Positions 48,201 to 62,600 of a DNA stretch of 64,000 bases are shown in pieces (position 1 is the first letter of the stretch; each line of letters starts with the position of its first letter). The notes beneath the pieces were generated by a model. The model had not been told where the DNA came from. It searched no databases and saw only the letters and a list, made by a program, of their open reading frames with translations. Both the position numbers and the translations under genes were made by a program. Source of the DNA: Owenia fusiformis (Eukaryota; Annelida; Polychaeta; Sabellida; Oweniidae); NCBI GenBank assembly GCA_903813345.2, contig CAIIXF020000007.1, positions 7,569,730 to 7,633,729 of the forward strand, written 5' to 3'.

Positions 48201-51200
48201 GTGCAGTGCGCTCTGCTTTACCCTTCCCTCTCTTGGCATCTCTCTTCTTGGCATTTACCACAGATGATTGGTCAGCCTTTGCACTCTTAGGGGCCATGCC
48301 TACACCAAATCCATTCCCATCAGTATCTCCTACGAATGTGCCATCATCAGCTATTTGAACACCAGCCTTCTGAGCAGCCGCAATGGAGGCGGGGTCTGTT
48401 TTGTCAATTAGTGTGTACTTTTCTTTTAGCTTCTTCTCAATGTCTTTTTCCATCTCACTGAAAGATTGATTTTCAAAGTCATCAATTTGATCAAAACACT
48501 TAATCAAAAAGAGATAAAAAGTGATTGACTATGACAATTATTCTTTTATAAAAAATCTAAATAATATGCATGTAACCTTAAAGTGGAGATATTGAAATAT
48601 CTAGTCTCTATATAAGATTCATTTTTAATTCATTTGAATTATTTAATCTAAATACTTAAAGTCATTTCTTACTTGCAAATGTCCCTGAATGCCTCAAACA
48701 CACCCTGTATCTGACGTAGATTCACAATCTGAAATATTACAATAATTTAATAAACTTGAACGATTACAAATAATATTCAACTAGCATCTACTATTACTGA
48801 CACTAGATATAAGAATATTTCAACAGAACATTTTATTTAAGACATTCACAATTTTAAAAAAATAAGCTGATTAGACATCAATATTAGATATGTCACTCCT
48901 TAATGGAACACCCTGTATACTGTAAAACAAAATATGATGGGACACCCTGTATATGTGCATAGGAGATAAGATCATACTCACATCAATCTCATCCAAAGAT
49001 TTGCTTAGATAGCGCTTCACTTGCTGTCTCGTCTCATACTTCTGTTGCTCTGATAGAGGGTCATAGCTTATTTGACTCCTGTTTGTCTGGATGAATATAA
49101 CAAATAACAGCATTGTAATCTTTTACTTTAATGTTCTTACATTGATTGTCTTACATGATTGATTATAAAAATATACAACTGAATTTCTGACACACTTCTG
49201 ATTTTTCGCAAAGGATGTACTGAATGTATTTTTTTCAAAGAAAACTATGATCTGTATCTTCATGTAAAGGCTCCATGCAGAGTTTTAAAACATTGTTAAA
49301 TAATCCAAATATCATTTGCCATGACCAAAAATAAAAGCGCTGTTGGTCATTTAATATTAAAATATTCCCCACTAATTTACCAGCAAAGTTTATATTTTAT
49401 AAATTCAAAGAAAATTAATTAATAAAAACTATTCAAAAACTTACCAAAGTGTCATGCATGGCAAGTTCATGTTTAAGGGCTTTGATTTCTCGCTCTAGTT
49501 TCTTCACCATGATGGTAGGGTCGTAGTCCTCATTGATGCATGGTTCACTCGCAACACACATCATTCTTGTTGCAAACCTTAAGGTGGAGATCTGGAGGCA
49601 AATAATTATTCTATAAAAATTGACCTGTATCCATAATGCATTTTTATGTATTTTTGTTACTTTTTCACAATAACTTCAAGTACCACTAAACAATGCTCAA
49701 GATTGAAAGAATAACAACAGTGCTAAAAGAAAAAGTCTGGTGCATCGAACCACGAACCATTCAATAAACTGTAAATAGAAATAATGGCCTCCACTACAGT
49801 ATTATATGGTTGTTACCCTTGCTTGAAGTAAAGTTAGCATCAAAAAGTATTGTGGACTCGCTACACATTGGATAAGTAGGTTTTCACATTTCAAGATTCT
49901 AACATGTGAGTTAATAGGAGATAACAAGAATTGAAACTGAAAATGTTCACATTAAGAAGTGTTTGAGCATACAGGTTTTTATATAACAAATTACTTACTG
50001 TTTCCTCTATCTGCTGAGATTCTCCCCAAATGTTAGCAACCAGTAGTGTCTTACAATTACCCCCTATAGAGTCCTTGAGGCAATGTGTCAGTTTGGTCTG
50101 CCTATAAGGTACATGCTCACGACGTTTATCCGCTAATGCTATGATAGTTTGTTCGAGGAATGTCAGAGATTTGTTGATGTACATTGCTTCTTGTTGCGTC
50201 TTGCCTTCAGACTGAAAACAAATTTCAGACTTAAAACATAGTAGGCATTAACATGCAAAATGTCACCACCTGCCATTTGTTACAGACATTATTTGTCACA
50301 GATGCCAAGCATTTTTCAAATGATTTTGGATCAAAGTTGTCAAATGTGAACCACTTAGAATTGTTTGAAAAATGAACCCCCTTGACAAAAGCTGGCTACG
50401 GGCCTGCCATCCACAAAAAAGTTGGAGACTATAACAATATGTCTCCACTTGTGAAAATTAGCAATTTAATTGCCCTCTCAATAGTTTGATTTTAGCTGTA
50501 AACATTGTCTACCCCAACTACTAGCCTCTGAGCATCAGGGATCAACCTTTTCTCTCAATCTTTTCTGGCCTGGCAAGCTTAGTTTTAAAACTTAGATTTT
50601 ATTGTTTTTAAGTTATATGCTAATAATTCAATCCCTACCTTTGTTTTACCAAGTCGTTCAGAGCCTGCTAAATCTACAAAGTTCAGTTTAGAAGTTGTGT
50701 ATTTTGCCTCTGATTGGACTCGAGACCGTGACTCTATGTAGACCGTTAATATACAATGAGACCTTGACGACTGTTTGTTGAGAGAATGTGCTGCAATTGC
50801 CCTGTTAGTCTCACCCTGTAAAACAGACAAAAAACTCTATAAAAGTGAACCAGATAATGTACATTAGAAGAAAATCTAATGAAAATTGTTTTTGTCAAAT
50901 ATTTTTACAAGTGCATTCCCTACCCCTTTTATATCAAGTACCAACCATAGAAAAATGAAAATATTTTTTCAGATTTATAAAAAAATCTTACAAATTCAAA
51001 TCTCAAATTACGAATTCTATCATGTGTGCTCATGCCATTCAACAAGTGTACCATATCCTGGAATCCCTTACCTATGAATACCTTTATTAATTTAAATGTA
51101 TCCTTTAACTCTTACCTCAAACAGAAGGTTCAATGCTTCCTCCTCATTCTGGGCCAGATGACAAGAGAGTCCTTTTACATATACCCCATTCTCATCCTCC

Positions 51201-52709
51201 ACAACTGTCATAGGGTTATAGTTGCTACCAGCTAATGACTCTGGCAATGTGGACAGCAGGTCAAACATAGACTCATTGTAGATCTCAAGATATGATAACC
51301 TACAGGAAAAAACACCATTCACTTTTTGTATGCTTTATTAACAATGAAAAAGAGTAAATTAAAGAGAGATGCTCATTATTTTATTATTAAAACATCTGAT
51401 TATTCATAGAATGAATAAAGAGAGGCGTCTTCCTTGAGAAGATGGTAAGAGGACCAATGTTGAACCAAAAAACTGATGATTTCAGAAAAGTTGGTTTTGA
51501 TGATGAGCTTTATAACAGATGCCTGAGTAATGGGTTTGAGATCAGAATAAAGAGTTCCATATCATATATACTTTTGCAAAGTAAAGGCTGTAAAGGGCAA
51601 CAGATTTCCAATAACCTATCCAAACTCATACCTAATTGCAATGGAGTATTCTGGCCTATCATCTATCTCAGCATAAAGTTGTGACAAAGCTCTAGGAATA
51701 AGGCCCCTGTGCTTGTAGTTCTCTGTGGCTCCAGTAATAGTGAAAGTTTTTCCTGCCCCCGTCTGCCCATAGGCCATAAGTGTTCCTGGAAAATAATATG
51801 GTAAATGATACTGTATAGATGATTTATAAATGTTTCATATCTATAAAGTGAAACCTTTGAACAAGAGCATCTCCATTATCCATAACATTGAACATGAACT
51901 TGATCCAAATGTAAAGCTTGTCTGTCTCGTGTATGAAATATTCATGATGTTGAAAATCATATGTTTTGTCTATTTAGTAGCCTTATGACCTATGAATAAT
52001 CAAATATACAAAATGTATAGGTTTTTGAAAATGCTCTTACCATTGTATCCATCGAGGCCTGATGTAACAATATCAGTAGCAACTGTATCATAGACTTGCT
52101 CTTGGCTGGCATTGTGTAACACACCATCTAGTTTGAAAGACCAGTCCAGTATCTGATTGTTTACCACACCTCTTCTGTCATCTCTCTTACCGTGGATGTT
52201 AATTGTCTGTAGCAATAACCAATGAATATTAATTTATGATTCCTTCAGAAATTTTTTACCAGTAAACTTCATGTTGTAAAATTTATAGAATTCATACAAA
52301 ACAATTAGTAAAATAACATGTTCAAGCCCATTGTACATCCTATCCCCTAAAACACAACTAGCTATTTGGTAGACAATGATACACACAATCTAAAAGCTCT
52401 CAAAAAAGAAGTGAAGGTGTATGGCAGCCGTAGCTTCACAAAATTGATATAGAAAATCTTTATCATACTCCTCATCCCTATATTTTATGCTGCATATTTC
52501 TATTGATTTGGGGAAACTAAAACCACTGTACAGTTGCGGTATATCAAATGTGACAAAGGAATTATCTCCATACTCAATTATGTCCTGTCAAAGAGTTTAA
52601 ATACTGTTCTTACTTTTCCATCTGGCTGTAGGTCAATCATGTCATGTGCAAAGTTCGCTGTTGGTCGCGTCCTCACAAGGACTTTCACTTTCTTGCTTTT
52701 CCCACTCAT
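45299..52709 (-). CDS. KIF9: Kinesin-9 family motor KIF9, complete, 14 coding exons
   Basis: Exons: 52709-52614, 52206-52041, 51785-51632, 51299-51116, 50815-50639, 50211-49999, 49591-49445, 49086-48982, 48728-48673, 48457-48197, 47315-46921, 46707-46409, 45950-45846, 45415-45299. They sum to 824 residues; human KIF9 is about 790. All introns are GT-AG. The N-terminal motor has P-loop GQTGAGKT (94-101), switch I NKQSSRSH, switch II DLAGSE, and YINKSLTFLEQ. Kinesin-9 signatures follow: VVNNQ.LDWSFKLDGVLH, VAFEEFKNERGSEINRI, VQYCQKLVDQCRQRLI.EFD.WYAESF. Coiled-coil segments flank a Pro/Gln-rich linker in exon 11. KIF9 acts in motile cilia and sperm flagella at the central apparatus (family knowledge). 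A TTTCAG just before the start codon exon suggests a 5' UTR intron. Confidence 0.95.
47512..47648. mobile_element. Imperfect foldback in KIF9 intron 10
   Basis: The left arm TATAGACCGAAGAGCTGGGC and right arm (inverse of GCCCTGCTCTGAGGTCTATA) enclose further inverse blocks TACTATTTTCGAATACA / TGTAATCAAAAATAGTA and GGGCTTGGCAC / GTGCCTAGCCC. A palindromic MITE about 137 bp long, without ORF. Confidence 0.6.
50239..50449 (-). repeat. 'GTCACCAC hairpin' family element in KIF9 intron 5
   Basis: On the minus strand it opens GTGGAGACATATTGTTATAG TCTCC and closes GGTGGTGACATTTTGCATG followed by TTAATGCC. A roughly 60-bp unrelated block in the middle makes it longer than the 40681 copy. Confidence 0.6.
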
Positions 52710-52719
52710 TTTTCTATTC

Positions 52720-53637
52720 TGAAATACAAGATACGTAGGCCTCAAAGTTACCTCAAAGTTACATCATGCTCAAAGTTACCTCTTCCAAAGGCTGACTGAT
52801 CTCTAAGATCATCTATTAGATCAATCAGCATTAAAGTACAAATAGAGGCTTCTGCGTCCGAGTTTATCTAGCCTAGAACATAGGAAAATTCTGACTTTAC
52901 AGATTCTGTGGCTTGTCACTGCCCTTATCTACACTCGTACCTTGCATATGCATTTAGCGCCAGGTAAGCCAGGTATGCACAGGCGTACCAGATGGTTGCA
53001 AATACACTTCAAATACAACCAAACTTCAAAATTTTCTGGGGGAGAACCTCCAGACCACCCTGAACGCTAGTTTTTCGCTTCTCTGAACTCGTGTTACCAT
53101 TATGGCGTATTACTCATAAAAATAGCGCGAAGCCCATGATATGGAGCAAGGAGAGATATCTTTTGTCATTATACAGTATGAAACAATGTCAGGGATTAAA
53201 TTAGATATACATGAAACTGATCATTGTGCTATTGAACATTGGCTGATAGTGACAACTCAGTGACGCTTAGAAAGTGACACCTGAGCTGACTGCTGGTGAT
53301 AATAGGCCTAATGATAATCCAAAGAAAATTTAGTTGCACTTCAGCTTGTACTAGTCTATTAGGAAATAAAGAGTAAAATACATAATAATATATATCTTTT
53401 CTTATTACCCTAAGTTTGAAAGAGCTAGCGCACTTACTTTAGTATATATTTATTGGAGATATACGCTGGAAACCGATGAAATATAAGAGAAATTTTCACA
53501 TGTGAAGTTTTAATTTTGTTATTTTGTTGTCACTAACAATGCGCATGCGCATTATTGAGTTCTCGCAAAGTCACGCGGGAGTTTGAAAATGGCAGAAATA
53601 TTTTTATTTTCCAAAATTTTGTAAAAAGGTTGAAAAT
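52720..53637. promoter_or_regulatory. Divergent intergenic region KIF9 / ALS2
   Basis: About 0.9 kb between the KIF9 start (minus) and ALS2 start (plus), a head-to-head pair likely sharing a promoter. AATGCGCATGCGCATT at about 53537-53552 is a perfect palindrome containing GCGCATGCGC, the NRF1-type core, about 90 bp upstream of the ALS2 ATG. Transcription starts are not determined. Region 52740-53000 contains a repeated CTCAAAGTTACCTC. Confidence 0.5.
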
Positions 53638-56600
53638 ATGGCAACAAAGAAGAATAGGAGGTAAGAATAACAATACTAGGTCGAGTCAATCATCAATAAA
53701 GTACATTTTCTTCAAATTCTCGACGATCTACTTGTGGGATTGTGGAGAAATCTACTTTGTTTACAAATAGTTTCATTTGACTTTGATCATCACATCTGAC
53801 ATTTTTAGGCCTAATTGATCATTCAATTCGTTTTCACTTCAGAGATGAGTCTTTGGCACTCTTTTATTGAAGTGTAATTTGATGACTCAAGTCTTGGTCT
53901 CAAGTCTTGAGTGAAAACTGAAGATCTATAGTAGATCTATATGTGTTATTTATTTACACAGTCAGTGAAAATGAATAAGCACTCAAATCAAAGGACCCCA
54001 CACTTTCCGTAGGTCCGGGAACGTTGCATGTATAAAAGATAAAGTCTGAGTCCTTTCAAAAAAATCTAAGTGGATATAATAAATCTCATTTCATTAATTT
54101 AAAGGTTTGTCACGTAACCAGTTTATCGCACACAAGTGAAATCGATTCTTCATTCGTGCATATATACGACTATCTTTTGCTATATTTACCTGTTTATTTG
54201 AATTATTCCCTCCAATTCGAACTTTGAGACTCACCTGATTATACATGTTATTGGGCCTATGACAATTTCATTTAGAAAATAATTAGCCATTATGTCCCTA
54301 TCATTGAATATATGCCTGAGGTCTGACGTCAATATAGCCCGAGCTTGCGAGGGTTATATTTACGACATACCTAAAGTACATTTTACATTACATTTCATGA
54401 ATATAATATGTAGAAATGCGTGAAAAAAGACAAAAATGCTTTGTTTTCATGTTATATCAATGACGTCACACGTCTGTGTGCGATTGGAACATGTAAGAAA
54501 TGAAACGTGACGTCATACGATTGTCATGGTAAAAAGTTTGGCGGCTATACAGGAATATATAGCCGTCCTTCGGCTCCATTGACTTCCATACAAATGCTTC
54601 GCTAGGTATGTAATACTTAGCAGTTATGTCCCTATCATTGAATATATGCCTGAGGTCTGTCACCAATATAGCCCGAGCTTGCGAGGGCTATATTACGACA
54701 GACCGAAGGCATATATTCAATGATACGGACATAACTGTTGTATTACATACTTTTATATCATGGCTACGTTATATCAATGACGCCACGTGTCTGTGTGCGA
54801 GTGAAATTAGGAAGAAATGAAACATGACGTCCCGATGACGTCATAAGATTGTCATGGTAAAAAGTTTGACGGCTATATAGGAATATATAGCCGACCTTCA
54901 GCTCCATTGACTTCAATACAAATGCTTCGCTGGGTATGTAATACATTCATATATAGCACTGTAGGTTTGATTGACACAAAAGCCAAGTGAAATAGACTAT
55001 AATCTTACTCGTCTCTTCAAAGGCCATGAACTTCATTTCATCACATTTTCAGACATGACGATGATGATGGAAAGGACCAGGTCTATGTCTGGCAGGGCTA
55101 CATTGGAACAATCACACCAAGATCATTTGATGTGTTTAGTTCTTTACCTGTACAAAAGGTGGCACTGGGATCTCATCATATCAGTTTCCTCACAAAGTTT
55201 GGAGAAATGTACACCTATGGAAACAATCAGTATGGACAGCTTGGCCTTGGACACTTGACAGATGAGCTAAAGGAGCCTTTTCTGGTTGAGGCATTATTAG
55301 GTAGACTTTTCATTTCATTTCTTAACTTCATTTTAGCCTGTCTGACATTCAGTTTTTGTACAGTGAATAAAGATAGACACTTATTTATATACATGTAGAG
55401 GTATGGAAATAATATTTACAAAGGCCGATCCAGAAGTTCTGATAAAATGCAAATGTAGTATTTATATGATAATATACAGACTCAATTATACAGTATAGAT
55501 ATACTGGTTGCATTGATAACCTGCAAAAGGCTAATAAACCCACTGGTTGTGAGGTAGATATTTAATTTGAAAATAAATATAGAACATAATGGATTCAAAT
55601 TATTTACAAAGCCACAATTTCCTTAATGTTGATGTATATTTTATAGATTCCCATGTATTCTAAATTTCTTATCTGAATATACATTGAAAAGACAGCCCAG
55701 CAATGATTTTAATCTCTAATTTAGGGTTACTAGTGTATATGAACGTGGTATTGATAATTCTCTATGGTATTTTCCAGGGAAATTCATAACAAATATGGAT
55801 TGTGGAATGCGTCACACTGCTGCTGTGACATCATCAGGTGATGTGTACTGTTGGGGTGATGCATTACATGGACAGTGCGGACCATATACTACAGACAAAA
55901 TTCCCACTCCATGTTTAGTTAGTGTCACGCAGGATCACCATGTGTGTCAACACGGTATCCCGGCTGAGAGCAATGCCGTCTCTATACAGGATATTAGTTG
56001 CGGGGATACGCATACCTTAGCTCTCTCTACAGACAGTGATATTTACGTCTGGGGTACAGGCCCACAGCTTGGCCTAGGACAGGTTAAACACACATCTAAA
56101 CCCACCTTAATGCAAACTTTCACATTCAGACATGTCTTGAGTATATCTGCTGGGGCTCAACACAGCGTTGCATTAGTCAAGAAGAAAACAGTCAGCACTA
56201 GGAACCTATCTACCCCTGAGAGTCCTCAGTGTAAGATTAAAGTGCATGACATCAAACCATCAACATGTGTTGAGTGCAATAATGAGATTTACACATATAC
56301 TGAGACTAACGACACTTGTATTATTGACAATGATCACACATGCCCACTTGGTTTAGACATTGATAAAACAGTTGCAAGTGAGGACAGTGGATTAGAACAC
56401 TCAAATGGCAGTGAAGCCAACAGTGTGTATGATTCAAATGGAGCGAATTCTGAGCCCAAACCCACACAGGCCCACCTATTGGTAGTTGATGATACAGTCC
56501 CAAAATCGAAGAGTTCAACTTCATTTGTTGATGAAATTGAAGCTAAGGCATTTCTTCAAAGACAGCTTTCGAACAATGAATCTAATCCTGGTGCAAACCT

Positions 56601-59600
56601 ACAAGAGAAAACATCAGAAATTGAAATCATATCGAGGACATCTTCTCTCGATAATGTTGATCACATCGTCATGGGTGGTCAGACTTTCCCGCCGTCAAAT
56701 AATGCTTACCTCAGGGGTAAAATCGGCAGCATTCTTAATAATGTACCCATGACATCAGGCGTGGTTGATCAAGTCTCTACTATAACTAGTAAAGTTATGT
56801 CTACCGTAAAGGATTCCATGGATAAGTTTGGATTTGTGTCGAGCCCCAATATTGACAGTATTACGCAGATATCTGAGTCGAGTAGTGTTGAATCTTTTTC
56901 AAGCGATTCAAGGTCAGATTCCCTATCAGGGTCATCTCCAACTTTACAAAGGCACAGACATGTAGACCCAAAGAGGTCAAAGTCATTGAAACCGGATGAT
57001 GTGATAGAAGAAGATAAGTTGTTGAGTAGAACTAAGTCATTGCCTGTTGGTCTTGTCAACCATGTTAAACAAGGTAAATCAAAATATGTTTTGGAAATCA
57101 TTTTGTATTGACACTTATTGATAAGGGATGGTGTCTAAATTCGAACAGTTGTGGAAAATTTAAGCTGGTTTTTTTAATGAATAGCCATCATCCCCCATCA
57201 TATATAATATAATTTGAAAAATTTAATACTGAGTATGCTTTTCACTTGAATTTTTCAAAAAATCAACAGCTTTTACCAATGAAATTTCCTTTATCCCCTT
57301 TTCCATAACACACATGTTGATTTTTTTGTTTTCAGAATATTAACATATTGAATTACATTATTTTGCAGATGGTGAAGTGTGTTGCGAAACAGAAGTTTGG
57401 GTCTGGGGTGATGGCCAGAATGGGCAATTGGGACTAGCTGACCTCAAAGAAAGGTAAACACATGCTGACATAGCCTAAGAACGAGGCCAAAGAGGCAAAT
57501 GCCTCACTGCCTCACAAAATAAATTGTAAAAGTGCTTTTCATGAACTCTACTGCTGATATGAAATTCAGACATTGATCTCCTTTTAGATGTTCAAATATC
57601 AGATGTTAGATTTTAAAGCATCCTTAACAAGTACACAGAAGCTGCAAAGGGGGTTGTTAAGCTTTAAGTTGCAATCATTATTGCTCCAATTACAGTTCAG
57701 ACAATGCAATACAATACCTTATAGTGGAAATCAATATGAAATTCATTATGCCGATTATGAAGGCAAATTGTTTAATCTGATTTCCAATTTGGTGGCAACT
57801 GTTGGATGTAGGATAATGCAATTGAAGTACTGAGTACATTGTATAGTACATGAAATTCAATAATGTATTATATAGCATATAATACTGTACATGTGTATTG
57901 ATTAAAAGTTTTTTCACAGATTTTTTTGATGTACAAAATCCAGCTTAAATTCAAACTTGAAATTGAATACAGCCTGCATCATTTCAAACCTACTATGCTG
58001 ATATTCACTCAACCAATCAGAGAGGTGAAATATAATGCTTTAATGTCGGTAAATTCTGGATTGACAATAACATCATCAGAATATAAAGCATAGAAAATGG
58101 TCCTGAAGTTTTTAGATCAACTACAATCTGTTCACGATTCTTGCACGTTCTTTTTTAAAAAAGAGTTTTTTACCAAAACATCTGGCAAATATCCCCTGTT
58201 GACACGTTACATTTTGAAATATTTTTCGTCTTTAAACGCTCATAACTCAAACAATATATGACTATTATACTTATTTTTCGTCTTGATAAAGGTAGATGGA
58301 AGTTTCATTTCAAAGGATGAATTTTAGTAAGCGTCCCATTTTGTGACGTCATAGAGTTTGAAAAATAGAATCTGTTGACAGCGACCTTTTTTGCTCATTT
58401 TTTGTAACCTTCAACTTTTCAGGTGTACATTAAACAAAAAATACAAGATCAATTTTTAATAAATCATACATCATTATTTTGCTCTTAAACTCTAGTTTAT
58501 TAATAAATAGTTGATTTTGTTCGCAAAAGTATGTGTTTTCTGTTGTATGTGGAAAAGTAGAGGACGAAAGGTTTTCAAAATTCATTAAAATAGGGCTAAT
58601 TTACGCCATTCGCCTATTTTCAAGCACAGCAACACGTATATTTATTTCACCTATAATATCAATTGATTCGTGTTTTATGATGCTCCTATCCCATTGTTAA
58701 TACATATACAATATCATAGTTATTCGCCTTAAATATTTTGAGATATAGAGGCAAATGTGGAGGATGAAAGGATTTCTATATGTGTACATTTTTCTCAAAA
58801 AAAACGTCACATTCTGTGGTGTTAAAAAGCGAAAATGTGTAACAATGCGTGCGCAATCTTTTTGCGACTACGTCAATGCAAGCAAAGGGTAGATTAACTA
58901 TCAATTGTATGCACCATTGAAGTATAACTGTAAACTAGATTATAAGGGTACAGTTCATTTTCATCCAAACTGAGATGTATATACTTCTAGAGCCTGGATC
59001 TTGTATTGGAATTAAGTTGGAATTTTCATTGATTTGCCACCAGGCTTTTGTAGTTGTTTTTTTTTATTAATCATTTTTATTTCAAGTTCATATATTATAA
59101 CATTTAATTTCATACAATGAAAATTCAACAAGGTTAATCAATTTAACATTTGTGTTGAACTTCGAAGTAGACATACCATACACTTATATGCAATACAAAG
59201 GACGATTCTCGGTTTGGAGAACGAAGTTCATCAATCTAAATGAGCATTATCCCTGCTTCGGACAAATTTGATTTTTTTTACATAATATAGATTTGAATGT
59301 CTTCTTTTGAATAGTCATAATTTAATTTGGGTAATATTTCTATATTTTTCGCAAAAAAATATTAGCGCAGTACACCGATGAACTTCTTTCCCCAAATCGA
59401 GACTTGTATTTTACTGAATCGGTCTAATTGAGCGTTATCCCTGCTTCAGACCAATTTGTTATTTTTACATTTTGTAGATTTAAATGTCCTCTTTTGAATA
59501 TTCATAGTTTAATTTGGGTAATATTTTTATATTTTTCATGAATCAAATTATTAGCCCAGGAGACTGTTCTCCAAACCGAGAATCGTCCTTTGTTACAATT

Positions 59601-62600
59601 ATTCGTAACTATTCATATATAAACAAAAAGGAAAAAGTACAATTAAAGCTGATATTGGAATGCTTTACAAAAAAAGGTGTGCAGTGGTGTAAATTATGGG
59701 ATGGTGTAATATACATGTTAGTCAATCTTGGTTGCTTGTAGGAATTTTAAAGTTGCTTTCAGCAGAAGTGTATTATCTGCATTACTAAGTTCACTGTTAC
59801 CATGCAAGAGCATATTTACTTTGCTAACAGAGTTAGCATCTAAGAATTTTTTTTTTGTAGTAAACCAAGTGATAATGCATTAAGTAATTAGATAACTTCA
59901 TTACTATAGCATTTATAGGTATGTTATGCAACAGCTAGATCCTTTCTCAGAGAAGTCATTAAATTTGTACCATTATTTGAACTGACATTACCAATCAATA
60001 ACTAGATTCAATGCCAATTTGCAAAGCTAAAGCTGAAGCATTGTGGACTAAGAGAGAAAGAAAATATCCTTGTTTATCACTGAGTTTAGAGTTCAAGAAA
60101 CATAACATATCTCTTAATAAAGGTATTACATGTCAATTCATTCTTTAGTCTGATATCATGCTATGATATTAAGTTCAACACTTCCAACAAACATTTGAAT
60201 TTCTTTAGATATTGCTGATTATAACAATTACATCTATCTTAGGCTTGATATATACATGTTTAATCTACTTCTTCTTAGGGGGGGTTTGCATCACTGCCAG
60301 TGAATCAATCCAAAAAAGGGGGTACAGGGGTTCACCCCCTGAAATTTTTTAAAATTTACATTGTATATGGACTATGGTGCATTCTAAGCATTTCAAACTA
60401 TAATATGTTAATGTTTTTACAAAATTGCTTTTTTCTTTTTCTTTTTTTGTTGGGGGGCACCCATCGCAGCCCCCCCACCACCTTGGGTATGGCAATACAT
60501 TGATATTAAGCAGATTATATATCAAAATATTATTGCTCTGACCTCAGAATTGTTTTAGCAATTAAAACCTCAATGAAAACATATAATACTATCCCATGAA
60601 TCACTGTATTTTAGGCATCTACCATGTTGCATCAAGAGCCTGAATGACAAGAATATTGTTAAGATATCTGCTGGTTCCTACCACTCTTTAGCACTGGCAG
60701 CCACTTCTCAGGTAAGGTGCTACCAGAGGTTTCTTCTCACCTCCCCAACATTGAAACAAGTGGGTGTGATATGCACTTGAACACTTAAAAATTTAAAAAA
60801 AATTTAAATGTGAATTACTTTGCCTATACATGTATTTGCTTGTATTGAGAGTAGCTTTGTATAAGGCAGGGGAGAAAACTGTCACAAAAAAGTTTCACAG
60901 AAATATATTTCAAGAGTTTTCCTGAGCTGACCCCATATATTTGAGAATTACAGCAGTGTATTATTGACTCCCTATTGAGATGCCTGTACTGCATATCATT
61001 GTAATGTATGTATGATAATCCATATATCTTAATTTGGAACAGTCATGTAACTATTAATAGAATGGTGTTTTTGATTCAGGTATACAGCTGGGGTAGAAAT
61101 GAAGATGGGCAGTTAGGTCACAATGAACCTCTAATAGAGACACCTCATCGAGTCAGGGTAAGCTAGTGGATGGTTAAGTCCCATGGGGGATAGGTCAGAA
61201 TAATAAAAAGATTTGGATTTCATTTTTTATTTTGCCACGTCAGCGGTGACGTATTGTCATAATAAGCCCCTACTTTTTGTGGCTGGTGTCAGCATCTCTA
61301 ACAGTGTTCGGCGAGTGTAATAGTGGTCGATGTCTCTAACAAATGGCTGGTGGTGACATTTTGCATGTTAATACATTGTTTAAATGTTTGATCAACTTTC
61401 TTTGATTTGTGAGAATTTGTGAGGTTATAATAAGGAGTGTTATTTTGGAATTTTGAAAATATAATGTTATACAATATATATATATATGTGCATTTGATTG
61501 CAGTTTGTAGGTAGCAATCAAGTGTGGGACATAGCAGCTAGTGAGAGACACAGTGTCTTCCTTGTAGATGGCATAAGTTGCCAACCTGATCTCTACTACT
61601 GTGGGAGAGAACCTAGGCAAGTATAATGACTTGAATATGTGCGACTTGCCCCATAGCAAAGGAGTTTGTTTAAGCCCCTCCCCCAAGGATCACCCATGGA
61701 ATACTGACCTACATTCCCTTCTTTTTTGTCAATTTACCCCAAACTTTGTTCACATTTTTTTCAATTTATTAAAGATTTTGTGAAGATCTTTTACAGTTCA
61801 AGTTAAATTCTCTATGGGCTTAATTTGTCTAAACCCTTCGATCTAAATATACAAGTATATGTATTTTTTATATTGAGTAATGGGAGTTATTTGTGTTCAT
61901 GTATTCTTCAGGCAATCTATTTGTGAAGATGAGCAACAACACAGTACAAGTTCCCCATCTAAACTCTCATCTCTCAAACAGGTAGGAACACTTTCTCTGT
62001 TACATTGTACTTTTAATTCCGTTACAAGGTTACCTTTACCTTTGAGAAAATATAAGTGAATCAAATGATCATGATCCTTATAGAAAATACTGGGATTTGT
62101 TTTAGACTATTTAATGTTTTTTTGACCGTGTTCACCCGATAAGCGCAACATTTTCTAAAAGTGGTACAAATATGAGAAGATTTTCCACCTAACATTTTAG
62201 GTTGGATTTGTGAAGGCAATCATATGTGGAGGTGATTTATGCGGGTGTATATCAGACAAGAACACTACAGGTCACATCGCAACATTACACGAGTTTGTAT
62301 TACATTACATTGTATTGTATTTAGGTTGGATTTGTCAAGGCAATCATATGTGGAGGTGATTTATGTGGGTGTATATCAGACAAGAACACTACAGGTCACA
62401 TCGCAACATTACACGAGTTTGTATTACATTACATTGTATTGTATTTTAGGTTGGATTTGTCAAGGCAATCATATGTGGAGGTGATTTATGTGGGTGTATA
62501 TCAGACAAGAACACTACAGGTCACATCGCAACATTACACGAGTTTGTATTACATTACATTGAATTGTATTTTAGGTTGGATTTGTGAAGGCAATCATATG

